Assembly (NCBI GenBank): GCA_014381505.1
Contig: JACNLK010000028.1
Coordinates: forward strand, 1 to 64,000
Direction: 5' to 3'
DNA length: 64,000 nt
Source: Candidatus Desulfatifera sulfidica
GTDB lineage: Bacteria > Desulfobacterota > Desulfobulbia > Desulfobulbales > Desulfocapsaceae
This document shows, in pieces, positions 34,877-44,508 of this stretch. Numbering within the stretch: position 1 is the first letter of the stretch; each line of letters starts with the position of its first letter. The notes under the pieces were generated by a model. The model was not told where the DNA came from, searched no databases, and saw only the letters and a program-made list of their open reading frames with translations. Both the position numbers and the translations under genes were made by a program.

Positions 34877-35666
34877 TGCTTGTCATTTCGTGAATGATTC
34901 GCAGACCATTTAAAGTCAGCAGTGGATCAATGGACTTGATGTTCTTTGCATAGGGACTGATCAGACGGGCCATCCCGCCGGTGGCAATGACCTGTAGTTC
35001 ATCTACACTGTGTTTCATTTCACCAGCAATTTTGATCAGCAATCCATCTATCATGGCCCCATAGCCATGTAAAATACCACTTTTCATGGCTGTCACTGTA
35101 GAAGTACCAATGACATTTTCAGGAGGGCTGCTGATGTCGATGCGCGGCAGTTTGGCTGTGCGAGAGGCCAGCGCATCCAGGGAAATGGCAATACCTGGAA
35201 GGATGGTTCCACCCAGGTATGAGCAATCGGCGGTTACGCAATCAAAGGTGATAGCCGTGCCAAAATCGATAATCACCAGATCCTGGTGGTATTGATCCCA
35301 GGCGGCAATGGCATTGACGAGCCTGTCAGCGCCAACCTCGTCAGGTTGATCAATGAGAATTTTGATTTGTTTATGCAGACTCTTGGCAGAGACAACGAGT
35401 GGGGGGCGAATCAGAGATGAACTGAAATATTTATCACAACAGGAAACCCAGGCGGCTTCAAGTGTCGGGACAACGCTTGCAATGACGATGTTTGTGATCT
35501 CATTTTTATCAATGCCGATCATTGCAAAGAGGGCGTGATAGCGCAGGGCCAGCTCGTCGTCAGAACGATCACGATCTGAGTTGAGTCGCCAGTGACCCAT
35601 GAGCTCACCATCTCGAAACAAACCGCTTACCGTATGAGAGTTTCCAATATCAACAACAAAGAGCAT
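34869..35666 (-). CDS. coaX: Type III pantothenate kinase
   Basis: Phosphorylates pantothenate, first step to coenzyme A, using the ASKHA-fold CoaX instead of CoaA. 265 residues. FVVDIGNSHTVSGLF is the phosphate-1 motif, GADRLVNA and VIIDFGTAITFD are the other conserved blocks. It complements panC/panD earlier in the window. It reads leftward from the control region shared with cutA. Confidence 0.95.
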   Translation of the reverse strand: MLFVVDIGNSHTVSGLFRDGELMGHWRLNSDRDRSDDELALRYHALFAMIGIDKNEITNIVIASVVPTLEAAWVSCCDKYFSSSLIRPPLVVSAKSLHKQIKILIDQPDEVGADRLVNAIAAWDQYHQDLVIIDFGTAITFDCVTADCSYLGGTILPGIAISLDALASRTAKLPRIDISSPPENVIGTSTVTAMKSGILHGYGAMIDGLLIKIAGEMKHSVDELQVIATGGMARLISPYAKNIKSIDPLLTLNGLRIIHEMTSND

Positions 35667-35787
35667 GCTGCACCCCGAGATGAAGGTTTATTCAGACTGG
35701 CATGGCCAATCATTTATGTTACACTATACCGTATACCTGTATGATGAACAATGAGAGAGTCCCATGAGTATTAGAGGAGACACGACA

Positions 35788-36105
35788 ATGGAACCGATCC
35801 TCGTTCAGACGACCTTTGAACAAAAAGAAGATGCCCAGACTCTTGCCACACTCTTACTGGAAAAACGACTCATCGCCTGTGCCCAGATCGTGGGACCAGT
35901 TACGAGTCTTTACTGGTGGAAGAAGCAAATTGATCAGGCCGAAGAGTTGATCCTCATCATGAAGAGTCATCAGGCCAATTATGCCAGACTTGAGCAGGAG
36001 ATTATTCAACATCATCCCTATGAGACCCCGGAAATAATCGTTATGCCGGTTGTTCAGGGAAGTAATGCCTATTTGAGTTGGCTGAATAACGAGTTGAAAC
36101 AGTGA
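35788..36105 (+). CDS. cutA: Divalent-cation tolerance protein CutA
   Basis: 105-residue trimeric ferredoxin-like protein of the CutA family, long linked with metal tolerance but with an unclear molecular role. LLLEKRLIACAQIVGPVTSLYWW and HPYETPEIIVMPV are hallmark blocks. A start at 35764 would add eight residues; AGGAG nine bases before 35788 favours this one. The next gene overlaps its stop by four bases. Confidence 0.92.
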   Translation: MEPILVQTTFEQKEDAQTLATLLLEKRLIACAQIVGPVTSLYWWKKQIDQAEELILIMKSHQANYARLEQEIIQHHPYETPEIIVMPVVQGSNAYLSWLNNELKQ

Positions 36106-36305
36106 GTGAAGAAAAGAAAAAAAGTTACCGTCGTCGAAAAATTGGTGAGTACAAATGTCATTGCTGCAAAAAAAAGCTGCCTTACTGTCTGAGCTGCCCC
36201 TGCGGATTTATGATCTGTGAGGAATGCTTTCAGGAAAATTTATGGGGGATCAGCAACGGACCAACCTGGATTTGCCCTGACTGTGAGCGTATTCGAATGA
36301 CCTGA
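36102..36305 (+). CDS. Small cysteine-rich zinc-binding protein
   Basis: 67 residues, lysine/arginine-rich N-terminus and nine cysteines arranged as CHCC, CLSCPCG, CEEC and CPDC, enough for two zinc sites. It starts with GTG overlapping the cutA stop, so the two are translationally coupled. Function unknown; the pairing with CutA hints at metal handling, as inference only. Confidence 0.7.
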   Translation: MSEEKKKSYRRRKIGEYKCHCCKKKLPYCLSCPCGFMICEECFQENLWGISNGPTWICPDCERIRMT

Positions 36306-36335
36306 TCAAGCATGTGAAAGGGAGAGGCTGCTAGG

Positions 36336-36428
36336 TCAGCTTTTGATCCCGTCAACATGAAGGGCGTTACATATGTAAGCAATGGTCACTTCAGGAAAAT
36401 GTGCTGAAATTTGCTGCAGTGTCATCAT
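36336..36428 (-). CDS. Candidate 30-residue small ORF coupled to the pseudouridine synthase
   Basis: The ATG overlaps the TGA of the RluA-like gene by four bases (ATGA) and reads MMTLQQISAHFPEVT, then IAYICNALHVDGIKS and stop. Amino-acid choice looks protein-like. It could equally be a remnant of a longer gene or chance. A perfect 12-base palindrome TTACATATGTAA (36367-36378) lies inside it. Confidence 0.25.
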   Translation of the reverse strand: MMTLQQISAHFPEVTIAYICNALHVDGIKS

Positions 36429-37144
36429 CGTTTGTTTGACATAAGCGAATAAAAAAAACCGGGCACCTTTGCCTCAAAGATCATTTCTTCTTGAGTGTGT
36501 GGATGATGTAATGTGATGGATTCCGCATGATAGGCCAGTTTTTTGATACTTTTGTCCTTATCTTTTGGGCCATACATTTTATCTCCCGCCACTGGGCAGC
36601 CAAGATCTGCAAATTGAACCCGAGCCTGATGCTTTCTGTCAGTCATAAGGTCGAGCTCAAGCATGCTGAACGCTGTTGACTCTTGCAGGACTTTGTAGCC
36701 GGTCTTGGCAATTTTCCCCTTTTTGTAATCATCCACTGAATACATTTTATGAATACTGTTTTCTGCAAGATATGAGGTGAGTACCCCTTCCTTCTCCGGA
36801 AGGATTCCGTGCACGACAGTACGAAATTTTTTCTTGCATTTGGACCAGGATTTCAAGAGAAGATCGCGAGTGAGTTCATTTTTGGCAACAATGAGTACAC
36901 CGGAAGTATCTCTTTCCAGGCGATGTAAAATGTAAACCCGGTTCTTGGATTTTTGAACACCTTTTCGCACATAATTGTTTAAACGAAAATAAGCCGTGTC
37001 TTCCTGGGCGGCCTCGGATGATAAGGTCAAAAGTCCACTTACCTTGTTGACTACCAGAATGTCATGGTCCTCATAGAGAACAGCAAGGCCTCTCGGCTGA
37101 TATCTCTTGGGAGGACTTTTGAATTTTTTTCGAGTTTGTTGCAT
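36425..37144 (-). CDS. RluA-family pseudouridine synthase
   Basis: 239 residues. The family site HRLERDTSGVLIVAK near residue 92 contains the catalytic aspartate, and VLYEDHDILVVNKVSGLL opens the domain. There is no S4 domain, so it is a short RluA/RluC-like enzyme. The lysine-rich N-terminus may bind RNA. The target uridine (23S rRNA or tRNA) cannot be predicted. Confidence 0.88.
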   Translation of the reverse strand: MQQTRKKFKSPPKRYQPRGLAVLYEDHDILVVNKVSGLLTLSSEAAQEDTAYFRLNNYVRKGVQKSKNRVYILHRLERDTSGVLIVAKNELTRDLLLKSWSKCKKKFRTVVHGILPEKEGVLTSYLAENSIHKMYSVDDYKKGKIAKTGYKVLQESTAFSMLELDLMTDRKHQARVQFADLGCPVAGDKMYGPKDKDKSIKKLAYHAESITLHHPHTQEEMIFEAKVPGFFYSLMSNKR

Positions 37145-37346
37145 GATATTTTACCTGTGAAGACGCATCTTTTTAATCAGGGTGTTCAGAGCCGCTATAT
37201 ATACATCCTTGTCAGCTCTTTAGCTACCATCATCAGCTGGCAGATCGTGAAATCAATCAATATCAAATCAGAAAATTTCTGCGCGATAAATACAGACAGT
37301 TCATTTTGCCCATACGATCTTATTGCGGCTGAAATTTTTATGGAAT

Positions 37347-38183
37347 TTAAGCCAGGTGGTGGAGGAGGGGGAGGGAACTGTTGTGTAAGCAGAAGTGGTT
37401 TACTAAACTTACCTGGATGATCTGTTCCATATAGGCTCCTGCAAGACTGAAGGCCTCGCATAGTTCATGGCCCAGAGCCAGATAACTGCTCAGCGCCGAG
37501 GCATAGGTGCAGCCGGTGCCATGTAGTTTAGCGCCTTGGCGGCGCTGTCGTGTATTACGGAGCGGTTCGCTATCTGGGCGAATAAGGAGGTCGCTGATCA
37601 TGCTGCTGTCATTTTCCAGGTGGCCGCCTTTGATGATCACGGCCTGTAATTGGTGGTCAGAATGGCGCGCCAAGATGACTCGAGCGGCATCAACTGCTTG
37701 TGATATGTTGTTCACCTTCTGCCCACTGATCCAGGCCAACTCGTCCCGGTTCGGTGTCAGGATTGACACTCTACTGATCAGGCTTTGGTGCAATTCACCG
37801 GGGGCGCCAAGTTGAGTGAGCGTGTGGCCAGAGCTTGCACTCATGACTGGATCGTAGATAACCTGCCCCTGGAAATCATCCAGCACTTCACTTAGCGCCC
37901 TGGCAATCTCGAGATTCCCGACCATGCCAATTTTAATGTGGCTCACCCGGTAGTCACTCAGTACCGCCCGTACTTGTTTTGCCACCAAATCACCACTCAC
38001 TGGTTCAATGACACTCACTCCGGATGCATTCTGTACGGTCAGACAGGTGATAGCCGCTGCGCCATAGACCCCAATACTTGTCATGGTCTTGAGATCGGCC
38101 TGGATACCTGCGCCGCCGGTTGGGTCGGAGCCGGCCACACTCAGGACAGTTGGTTGAAATTTTGTATCTTGTTCGGTCACCAT
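37347..38183 (-). CDS. thiD: Hydroxymethylpyrimidine / phosphomethylpyrimidine kinase
   Basis: Adds two phosphates in turn to HMP for thiamine pyrophosphate synthesis. LSVAGSDPTGGAGIQADLKT near the N-terminus, DPVMSASSGH, LTPNRDE and the anion-hole KLHGTGCTYASALSSYLA are diagnostic. A longer start at 38213 would add MTTTTHHTGT, which looks unnatural; AGGA just before 38183 favours the shorter form. Its 5' end faces the parE promoter. No other thi genes are nearby. Confidence 0.93.
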   Translation of the reverse strand: MVTEQDTKFQPTVLSVAGSDPTGGAGIQADLKTMTSIGVYGAAAITCLTVQNASGVSVIEPVSGDLVAKQVRAVLSDYRVSHIKIGMVGNLEIARALSEVLDDFQGQVIYDPVMSASSGHTLTQLGAPGELHQSLISRVSILTPNRDELAWISGQKVNNISQAVDAARVILARHSDHQLQAVIIKGGHLENDSSMISDLLIRPDSEPLRNTRQRRQGAKLHGTGCTYASALSSYLALGHELCEAFSLAGAYMEQIIQVSLVNHFCLHNSSLPLLHHLA

Positions 38184-38215
38184 TGTTCCTGTATGATGAG
38201 TTGTTGTGGTCATAG

Positions 38216-38244
38216 TTGATCATTATCACAAAATCTTATAGAAT
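38216..38244 (+). promoter_or_regulatory. Putative promoter of parE-parC
   Basis: TTGATC (38216-38221), 17-base spacer, TAGAAT (38239-38244), 52 bases before the parE ATG and immediately beside the divergent thiD. Confidence 0.45.
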
Positions 38245-38296
38245 TGCAAGGCAACAGCGAATCAATCTCTTTCCTCTTATCTTCCAAGCCACCAGA

Positions 38297-40117
38297 ATGA
38301 ATCAAACCCCTCCTGTTTACGACGAAAGCAAGATCAAGACTCTCAGCTCCCTTGAACATATCCGCAAGCGACCGGGCATGTATATTGGCCGTCTTGGCTC
38401 CGGCAGTCATCCCGATGACGGTATCTATATCCTTCTCAAAGAGGTTATTGATAATGCCGTTGATGAGTACATTATGGGTGCTGGAAAACGGGTCAATATC
38501 TCAACGACACAGGAGGGCTGGGTCTCGGTTCGGGATTTTGGTCGCGGTATTCCCCTGGGGAAGCTCGTTGATTGCGTTTCGACTATCAATACCGGTGCCA
38601 AGTACAATACCGATGTCTTTCAGTTTTCTGTGGGATTAAACGGGGTAGGGACCAAGGCGGTCAATGCCTTGTCCTGTGAATTTTGTGTTACTGCTTTTCG
38701 TGATGGGAAATTTGCTGCAGCCAAATTCGAGCGTGGCACCTTGATTAGCCAGGATCAGGGCGAGACTGGCGAGAAAAACGGGACGTTGATCGAGTTTCTA
38801 CCCGACCCGGAATTGTTCCCGAACTATGTCTTTGATGAAGTCTTCATTGACAAGCGTTTGTGGCGTTATGCCTATCTCAACGCTGGCCTGAAACTCTTTC
38901 TGGATAAGACCTGTTACCATTCTTCCAACGGTCTGCTCGATCTGCTGGACAAGGAGCTGGACAGCCAGAATATATACGAACCCATTTATTACCGTGATTC
39001 TACGCTTGAGTTCGCCTTTGCCCATTCCGATAGTTACAGCGATACGTATTACACCTTTGTTAATGGCACGTATACAAGTGAGGGTGGCACACATCTCTCG
39101 GCTTTTCGTGAGGGGATTCTGAAAGGTGTGAATGAGTTTTCCAACAAGAAATTTTCCGGTTCAGATGTTCGGGACGGAATTGTTGGTACCTTGGCAATCA
39201 AGATCAAAGACCCGATCTTTGAGTCGCAAACCAAGAACAAGCTCGGTAATACGGACGTACGGGCCTGGATTGTCAATCAGGTGAAAGACGCCGTGGCCGA
39301 GGCTCTGTACAAAAATAGCGTGACTGCTGATCTGATCCTTGAAAAGATCCAGCGCAATGAAAAGGTCCGTAAAGAGTTGCAGAGTGTGCGAAAGGAGGCC
39401 AAGGCCAAGGCCAGGAAGGTCGCCATTCGCATCCCCCAGCTCAAGGACTGCAAATACCATCCAGCCAAAGGCAAGCCTTCCCCGGATGGTCGCGAAAATA
39501 TGGTATTTATCACTGAGGGGCAGTCTGCGGCCGGTTCCATTGTGGCCTCCCGTGATCCCATGACCCAGGCTGTTTTTTCATTGAAAGGCAAGCCCATGAA
39601 TGTCCTTGGCCAGAAACTGGCTCTCCTCTATAAAAATGAGGAGATGTACTCGCTCATGCGGGCACTCGACATTGAGGATTCCATTTCCAATTTGCGCTTT
39701 GACAAGGTTATTCTGGCAACAGATGCTGATGTCGATGGTCTTCATATCCGTAATCTGTTGCTGACTTTCTTTCTGCATTACTTTGAACCATTGGTTAAAC
39801 TTGGTCACGTCTACATACTTGAGACGCCCATTTTTCGAGTTCGCAATAAAAAAGAGACCCACTATTGTTATACGGACAAGGAGAAGGTGACCGCCGTTAA
39901 AAAGATTGAGTCAGCTCGGGCGGGCAAGCCTGAGATGACGAGATTTAAAGGCCTTGGAGAGATCTCACCCAAAGAATTCAAGCAATTTATCGGCAATGAT
40001 ATACGTCTGAAACAGGTGAACATGGGGACAGTGAGTGAGGTGAGTAAGATCCTTGGCTTTTATATGGGGAAAAACACTCCGGAGCGGCGGCAATACATTA
40101 TGGAGAACCTGGTCTGA
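38297..40117 (+). CDS. parE: DNA topoisomerase IV subunit B (ParE-type)
   Basis: 606-residue GHKL ATPase subunit of a type IIA topoisomerase that decatenates chromosomes. RKRPGMYIGRLGSG, VIDNAVDEYIMGAG and VGLNGVGTKAVNAL form the ATPase site; the TOPRIM part has TEGQSAAGSI, ATDADVDGLHIRNL and RFKGLGEI. EGQSAAGS..SRD..TQAVFSLKGKP differs from the EGDSAGGSAKQGRDR..QAI.PLRGK of most GyrB/ParE and recalls the Bacteroidetes ParE style. A start at 38216 would add 27 unlikely residues. The next gene starts one base after its stop. Confidence 0.9.
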   Translation: MNQTPPVYDESKIKTLSSLEHIRKRPGMYIGRLGSGSHPDDGIYILLKEVIDNAVDEYIMGAGKRVNISTTQEGWVSVRDFGRGIPLGKLVDCVSTINTGAKYNTDVFQFSVGLNGVGTKAVNALSCEFCVTAFRDGKFAAAKFERGTLISQDQGETGEKNGTLIEFLPDPELFPNYVFDEVFIDKRLWRYAYLNAGLKLFLDKTCYHSSNGLLDLLDKELDSQNIYEPIYYRDSTLEFAFAHSDSYSDTYYTFVNGTYTSEGGTHLSAFREGILKGVNEFSNKKFSGSDVRDGIVGTLAIKIKDPIFESQTKNKLGNTDVRAWIVNQVKDAVAEALYKNSVTADLILEKIQRNEKVRKELQSVRKEAKAKARKVAIRIPQLKDCKYHPAKGKPSPDGRENMVFITEGQSAAGSIVASRDPMTQAVFSLKGKPMNVLGQKLALLYKNEEMYSLMRALDIEDSISNLRFDKVILATDADVDGLHIRNLLLTFFLHYFEPLVKLGHVYILETPIFRVRNKKETHYCYTDKEKVTAVKKIESARAGKPEMTRFKGLGEISPKEFKQFIGNDIRLKQVNMGTVSEVSKILGFYMGKNTPERRQYIMENLV

Positions 40118-40118
40118 T

Positions 40119-42116
40119 ATGGATACTCAGTACGGCAGATTACAGCAACTCTTTGACCAGAACTTCGTTGAATATTCATCGTATGTTATTCGTGAGCGTG
40201 CTATTCCGGATATCAATGATGGCCTGAAACCCGTACAGCGGAGAATTTTGCAGACTCTCCATAATATGGACGATGGTCGTTTCCATAAGGTGGCAAACGT
40301 GGTCGGTGAGACCATGAAGCTTCATCCCCATGGCGATGCGTCAATTTTCTCGGCCTTAGTGAATCTGGCCAATAAAGAGTATCTTGTTGAGCGCCAGGGG
40401 AATTTTGGTAATATTTTTACCGGTGACCAGGCATCGGCTCCGCGTTATATCGAGTGTCGCTTGACTCCGTTGGCGCGTGAGATTTTGTTTAATAAGGATC
40501 TGACCGAATTTGTTGATTCTTATGACGCCCGTATGCTTGAACCTGTAACTCTACCTGCCAAATTGCCATTGATGCTCCTGCAGGGTGCAGATGGTATAGC
40601 CGTTGGCATGGCCACTAAAATCATGCCGCACAACTTCTGTGAATTGTTGGAAGCGCAAAAGAAAATTCTTCGTGGTGAGGAGATTATTCTTTATCCTGAT
40701 TTCCCCAAAAAGGGTTTTGTGGATGTCTCGCTTTATGATCATGGAAATGGAAAAATTCGCTGCCGGGCAAGAATTGAAGAGAAAAATGAGAAGACCATTC
40801 TCATTAAAGAAATTCCTCATACCACCACCACGCAATCGTTGATTGATTCCATTGAAAAGGCGGCCAAGTCCGGCAAAATCAAGATCATGTCGGTCAATGA
40901 CTACACGGCTGAAGAGGTGGAGCTGGAGATCAAGCTGGCCCGTGGAGTATACGCCAAGGAAACCATCGCGGCCCTTTATGCATTTACCGACTGCGAAGTT
41001 GCAATTAGCCCCAACTTGACCTTTATTCGCGATAACATGCCGCAGGTCTGGACGGTAGAAGAGGTACTTGAGCACAATACACATAAGTTACAGGCGGATT
41101 TAACCAAAGAACTTGAGATCAACCTGGATCGCTTACAGGAAAAGCTTCATGCTAAACTTCTGGAGCAGATATTTATCGAGGAGCGGCTCTATAAGGAAAT
41201 TGAAGAAGAAACCAGCTATAAGGCGGTATCGACCCGGGTCATGAAATCGCTCCTGCCCTTTGTTGACCAATTGCCACGTGCTGTGAGTAAGGAAGATATT
41301 GAGCGATTACTGGAGATTCGCATCAAACGAATCTCCAGGTACGATATCAATCGTCAACAAAAGGAAGTCAAGGGGGTTCGCAGGGATATCAAGGTGATTA
41401 AAAATCACCTGAAAGATATGGTCGGTTTTACGATCAATTATATTGACGATCTGCTTGGGCGCTATGGTAAATTTTATCCACGGCGCACTGAAATTCGTGA
41501 GTTCCAGGAGGTTGTAGCCCGCAAGGTGGCACTCGCTAACCTCGTTGTTGGTTACAATCGCGAAACTGGTTTTCTTGGACACCAGATTAAGGCTGAAAAT
41601 GAAAAGAACGATTTCAGTATCAGCTGCTCTGAGTATGATCGACTGCTTATTATCGACAGTAATGGGGTATACAAGGTGACCTCGGTTAGTGACAAGGTCT
41701 TTGTGGGCCATGATCTGGCCTGGGTGGGGAAGATGCAAAAGGGTTTGATCTTTAATGTCATCTACCGTGACGGTAAAGAGAATATCTGCTATGCCAAGCG
41801 CTTTACCTCACCCAAATTTATCCTTGATAAGGAATATCGTTTGTTTGACGAGCACAAACGATCGCAGATTCTACTCCTGCTTTTGGGTGAGGGACGGAGC
41901 GCGCATATTAATCTGGTGCCATCTCCCCGTGCCAAGAGCAATATGCTTGAAGTCTACTTTGATGAACATCTCTTGAAGGGACCAGCAGCCAAGGGGAAGC
42001 GAATTTCACCACGATCAGTTCGACGCGTGACTGATTCAACCGGTAAAGCTCCACCGAAACAGAAGCAGGTGCTTACTTTGCCGGGGCTGGACGGTGGACA
42101 GAACAAGGACAAGTAA
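40119..42116 (+). CDS. parC: DNA topoisomerase IV subunit A (ParC-type)
   Basis: 665-residue DNA-cleaving subunit paired with ParE. The catalytic tyrosine is Tyr110 in [25 protein letters not shown] and [20 protein letters not shown] are standard. The quinolone-site helix reads [10 protein letters not shown], with Ala74 and Ser78 at the positions equivalent to Ser83 and Asp87 of E. coli GyrA. The C-terminal part is short and ends in a basic tail. A start at 40053 inside parE is possible but unlikely. Confidence 0.9.
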   Translation: MDTQYGRLQQLFDQNFVEYSSYVIRERAIPDINDGLKPVQRRILQTLHNMDDGRFHKVANVVGETMKLHPHGDASIFSALVNLANKEYLVERQGNFGNIFTGDQASAPRYIECRLTPLAREILFNKDLTEFVDSYDARMLEPVTLPAKLPLMLLQGADGIAVGMATKIMPHNFCELLEAQKKILRGEEIILYPDFPKKGFVDVSLYDHGNGKIRCRARIEEKNEKTILIKEIPHTTTTQSLIDSIEKAAKSGKIKIMSVNDYTAEEVELEIKLARGVYAKETIAALYAFTDCEVAISPNLTFIRDNMPQVWTVEEVLEHNTHKLQADLTKELEINLDRLQEKLHAKLLEQIFIEERLYKEIEEETSYKAVSTRVMKSLLPFVDQLPRAVSKEDIERLLEIRIKRISRYDINRQQKEVKGVRRDIKVIKNHLKDMVGFTINYIDDLLGRYGKFYPRRTEIREFQEVVARKVALANLVVGYNRETGFLGHQIKAENEKNDFSISCSEYDRLLIIDSNGVYKVTSVSDKVFVGHDLAWVGKMQKGLIFNVIYRDGKENICYAKRFTSPKFILDKEYRLFDEHKRSQILLLLLGEGRSAHINLVPSPRAKSNMLEVYFDEHLLKGPAAKGKRISPRSVRRVTDSTGKAPPKQKQVLTLPGLDGGQNKDK

Positions 42117-42236
42117 GTTTCTCTTCTTATCTGTCAAAGGGTGTGCAGTTTGCGGATATGATGCCTGACGTGTTAATGAATTATTCCGCAAGGACTGTGG
42201 CTTTTTCGAAATATATTGAACGAAATGACCAAATTT

Positions 42237-42890
42237 TCAAAGCACCACCAAGCTGTTCACAAACTCGCTCATGTCATGTAGGATTTTGTCGTAGTCGTCC
42301 AGGCTCAGGCCAGCGCCCAGAGCGACATTTCGAGCCATGTCGGCAGTAAGAAAATCACCTGGTCCGTGGGCGTCGGCATTAATGCAGAGCTTTGCGCCTG
42401 TTTCCAAGGCTATCCTGGCCACATGACCATTGGTCAGTGAATGGCCTTTTCGCCCTGACAGCTCAAGAAAAATATCTTTTTCTGCAGCCAGGGCGGCATC
42501 ATCAACAGTAATCAAGCCAGGGTGAGAGAGTATGTCGACATGAGCTTCAATGGCGGCACGATTAGTGCCTTGTTGAACTGGTTCAACCACTGTCTCGCCG
42601 TGGACAACCACTACTTGGGCACCTAGCTCACGGGCTTTTCGGGTCTGATCAGCAATTAATGCCGGTGGAACGTGGGTGAGTTCAATACCTGCGATCAATC
42701 GTGTCCGGGAATGGGGATTTAAGTCACGCGCCGCCTGCAATATACGAGGAATAATGAAGTCCATATTTGAGCTGTCTGCATGATCCGTAATTGCCACAGC
42801 ATCATAGCCCAACACCTCAACTCTTCGGAGATGCTCGGCTGGTACGAGGGCACCATCGCTGAAAAAGGTGTGGGTGTGTAGATCGATCAT
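42237..42890 (-). CDS. PHP-domain metal-dependent phosphoesterase
   Basis: 217 residues of the PHP fold, in the histidinol-phosphatase-like group. Metal-ligand motifs are DLHTHTFFSDG at the start, AITDHAD near residue 36, GIELTH, VVVVHGE, DILSHPG and the late INADAHGPGDF. Substrate is not evident and no his genes are nearby. It is 16 bases downstream of miaB and probably co-transcribed. Confidence 0.86.
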   Translation of the reverse strand: MIDLHTHTFFSDGALVPAEHLRRVEVLGYDAVAITDHADSSNMDFIIPRILQAARDLNPHSRTRLIAGIELTHVPPALIADQTRKARELGAQVVVVHGETVVEPVQQGTNRAAIEAHVDILSHPGLITVDDAALAAEKDIFLELSGRKGHSLTNGHVARIALETGAKLCINADAHGPGDFLTADMARNVALGAGLSLDDYDKILHDMSEFVNSLVVL

Positions 42891-42906
42891 ACTTTTGCTC
42901 CTATTG

Positions 42907-44259
42907 TTATTCTGCTGGCAGTTTGCCCCTCAGGGAATGGGGGCCACCGTGATCTATTTTGACTTGAAGGAGGTCGCCGGGGTGACAGGGGGGGAGATTT
43001 GAGTCGTTGACATGGACGATATGGTTGGAACCCGTGCGCCCGGCCAGCCCCTCATCACTTATTTTTTCAATCATGATTTCTACAGTTTGATCGATAAAGG
43101 ACTGGTTGTGTTCCAGGCTGATTTCATCCTGGCGTTTTTGGAAACGTTGCAGGCGGCGGGTCTTCAGATCTTCCTCAACCTTGTTGTCGAATGCAGACGA
43201 ACGGGTACCGGGACGATCGGAATATTTAAAGGAGAAAGAACCATGAAAGCGGACTGTCTCCAGCAGATCCATGGTCTGCTCAAAGTCCTCATCGGTTTCA
43301 CCGGGGAAACCAACGATCATATCAGTGGAAAGGGAAATGTCGGAACAATAGCTCCGTAGGCCAGCAACACGATCCAGGTAGAGTTCACGTGTATATTTAC
43401 GGTTCATCTGTTTAAGAACAGCGTTGGAGCCTGATTGTACCGGTAAATGAAAGTGATGACAGAGGATGTCAATCTCACTAAAACATCGCATCAGATCGTC
43501 ACTGAGATCTTTGGGGTTGGATGTGGTGAATCGAAGCCGCTTGAGTCCATTAAGCTGAGATATCTCGCGCAGGAGCAGGGAGAAGGGGTAGGGGGAACCG
43601 TCTTCAGTCACTGAATTGGTTTGACCAAATGAATTAACGTTCTGGCCAAGAAGCGTGATCTCTTTGATTCCGGCATCAACCAGTGCCTGAGCTTCAGCGA
43701 CAATGTCTTTGACTTTTCGTGATATCTCGCGACCTCTTGTGTGTGGAACAACGCAGTAGCTGCAAAAGTTATTGCAACCCTGCATGATGGTCAGAAATTT
43801 ACGAAAAGGTCGATCCTGCTCGTCACTGAAAGTGGGGATGACAGGGATATAAGCCGGGATTTCGTAGTCAGGGGATAGTCCTGTGGCAATTCGGCCAGCT
43901 TGGTCAAGATTATCCAGCAGGGTAGTAAGTTGGTAGATATTCTGGGTCCCCAGAACCAAATCAACATGGGGCATTCGTTCCATGAGGCGAGCACCTTCCT
44001 GCTCAGCAACACAACCAGCGACACATATCCGCATGGAAGGGCGACGCTTTCTGACATTACGCAGCATACCAAGCAGGCTCATGACTTTTTGCTCGGCCTT
44101 GGCTCGGATTGAGCACGTATTCAGGATCACCAGATCGCTGGTCTCCATGTCCATGGATTCCACATAACCTTTTTCCGAGAGGGTCTGGGCCATAATCTCT
44201 GAATCACGGGAGTTCATCTGGCAACCAAAGGTTTTGATAAAGAAAGAGGGATGACTCAT
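42907..44259 (-). CDS. miaB: tRNA-2-methylthio-N6-dimethylallyladenosine synthase MiaB
   Basis: Radical SAM methylthiotransferase that adds the 2-methylthio group to i6A37 of tRNAs. 450 residues. The N-terminal cluster cysteines are in FGCQMN, NTCSIR and VAGCVAEQEG; the radical SAM motif is GCNNFCSYCVVPHTRGRE; a TRAM domain closes the protein. A start at 44310 would overlap the next small gene; MSHPSFFIKTFGCQMN is the normal N-terminus. miaA, the preceding enzyme in the pathway, is 4 kb away in the window. Confidence 0.95.
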   Translation of the reverse strand: MSHPSFFIKTFGCQMNSRDSEIMAQTLSEKGYVESMDMETSDLVILNTCSIRAKAEQKVMSLLGMLRNVRKRRPSMRICVAGCVAEQEGARLMERMPHVDLVLGTQNIYQLTTLLDNLDQAGRIATGLSPDYEIPAYIPVIPTFSDEQDRPFRKFLTIMQGCNNFCSYCVVPHTRGREISRKVKDIVAEAQALVDAGIKEITLLGQNVNSFGQTNSVTEDGSPYPFSLLLREISQLNGLKRLRFTTSNPKDLSDDLMRCFSEIDILCHHFHLPVQSGSNAVLKQMNRKYTRELYLDRVAGLRSYCSDISLSTDMIVGFPGETDEDFEQTMDLLETVRFHGSFSFKYSDRPGTRSSAFDNKVEEDLKTRRLQRFQKRQDEISLEHNQSFIDQTVEIMIEKISDEGLAGRTGSNHIVHVNDSNLPPCHPGDLLQVKIDHGGPHSLRGKLPAE

Positions 44260-44269
44260 TGTGTTGATA

Positions 44270-44488
44270 TCAGGATGGAAGGTGGTGGTATCTGCTGATT
44301 CGTGGAGCAAGGTCTGTCAGCAGGGCATAGAGTTCTTTCTCCAGCATGGGCGGGTAACGCAGGAGTACTGTTCCGCCATGTCCATTGACACTGGAGAGCA
44401 TCACCAGACCATCATAACCTTCCAAAATAAACTTGAGGAAATGAAAGCGGTCAGATGCAATATTAAGGTGGAGTCTTGATAGGCGCAT
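44270..44488 (-). CDS. Small conserved-looking protein between purB and miaB (possibly DUF4911)
   Basis: 72 residues: RFHFLKFILEGYDGLVMLS then a strand-rich section (GTVLLRYP) and a helix (LEKELYALLTDLAPRI). I associate this pattern with DUF4911, without certainty. It sits 20 bases after purB and 10 before miaB on the same strand, which supports it as a real gene. Function unknown. Confidence 0.55.
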   Translation of the reverse strand: MRLSRLHLNIASDRFHFLKFILEGYDGLVMLSSVNGHGGTVLLRYPPMLEKELYALLTDLAPRISRYHHLPS

Positions 44489-44508
44489 TAGTGCGAAACT
44501 TTAGAGGC

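Noticed and set aside
37320-37380. GGTGG-rich tract at the end of thiD as a possible repeat or G-quadruplex
   Set aside because: It is short, lies in the terminal codons and trailing bases of thiD, and no second copy was seen in the window.
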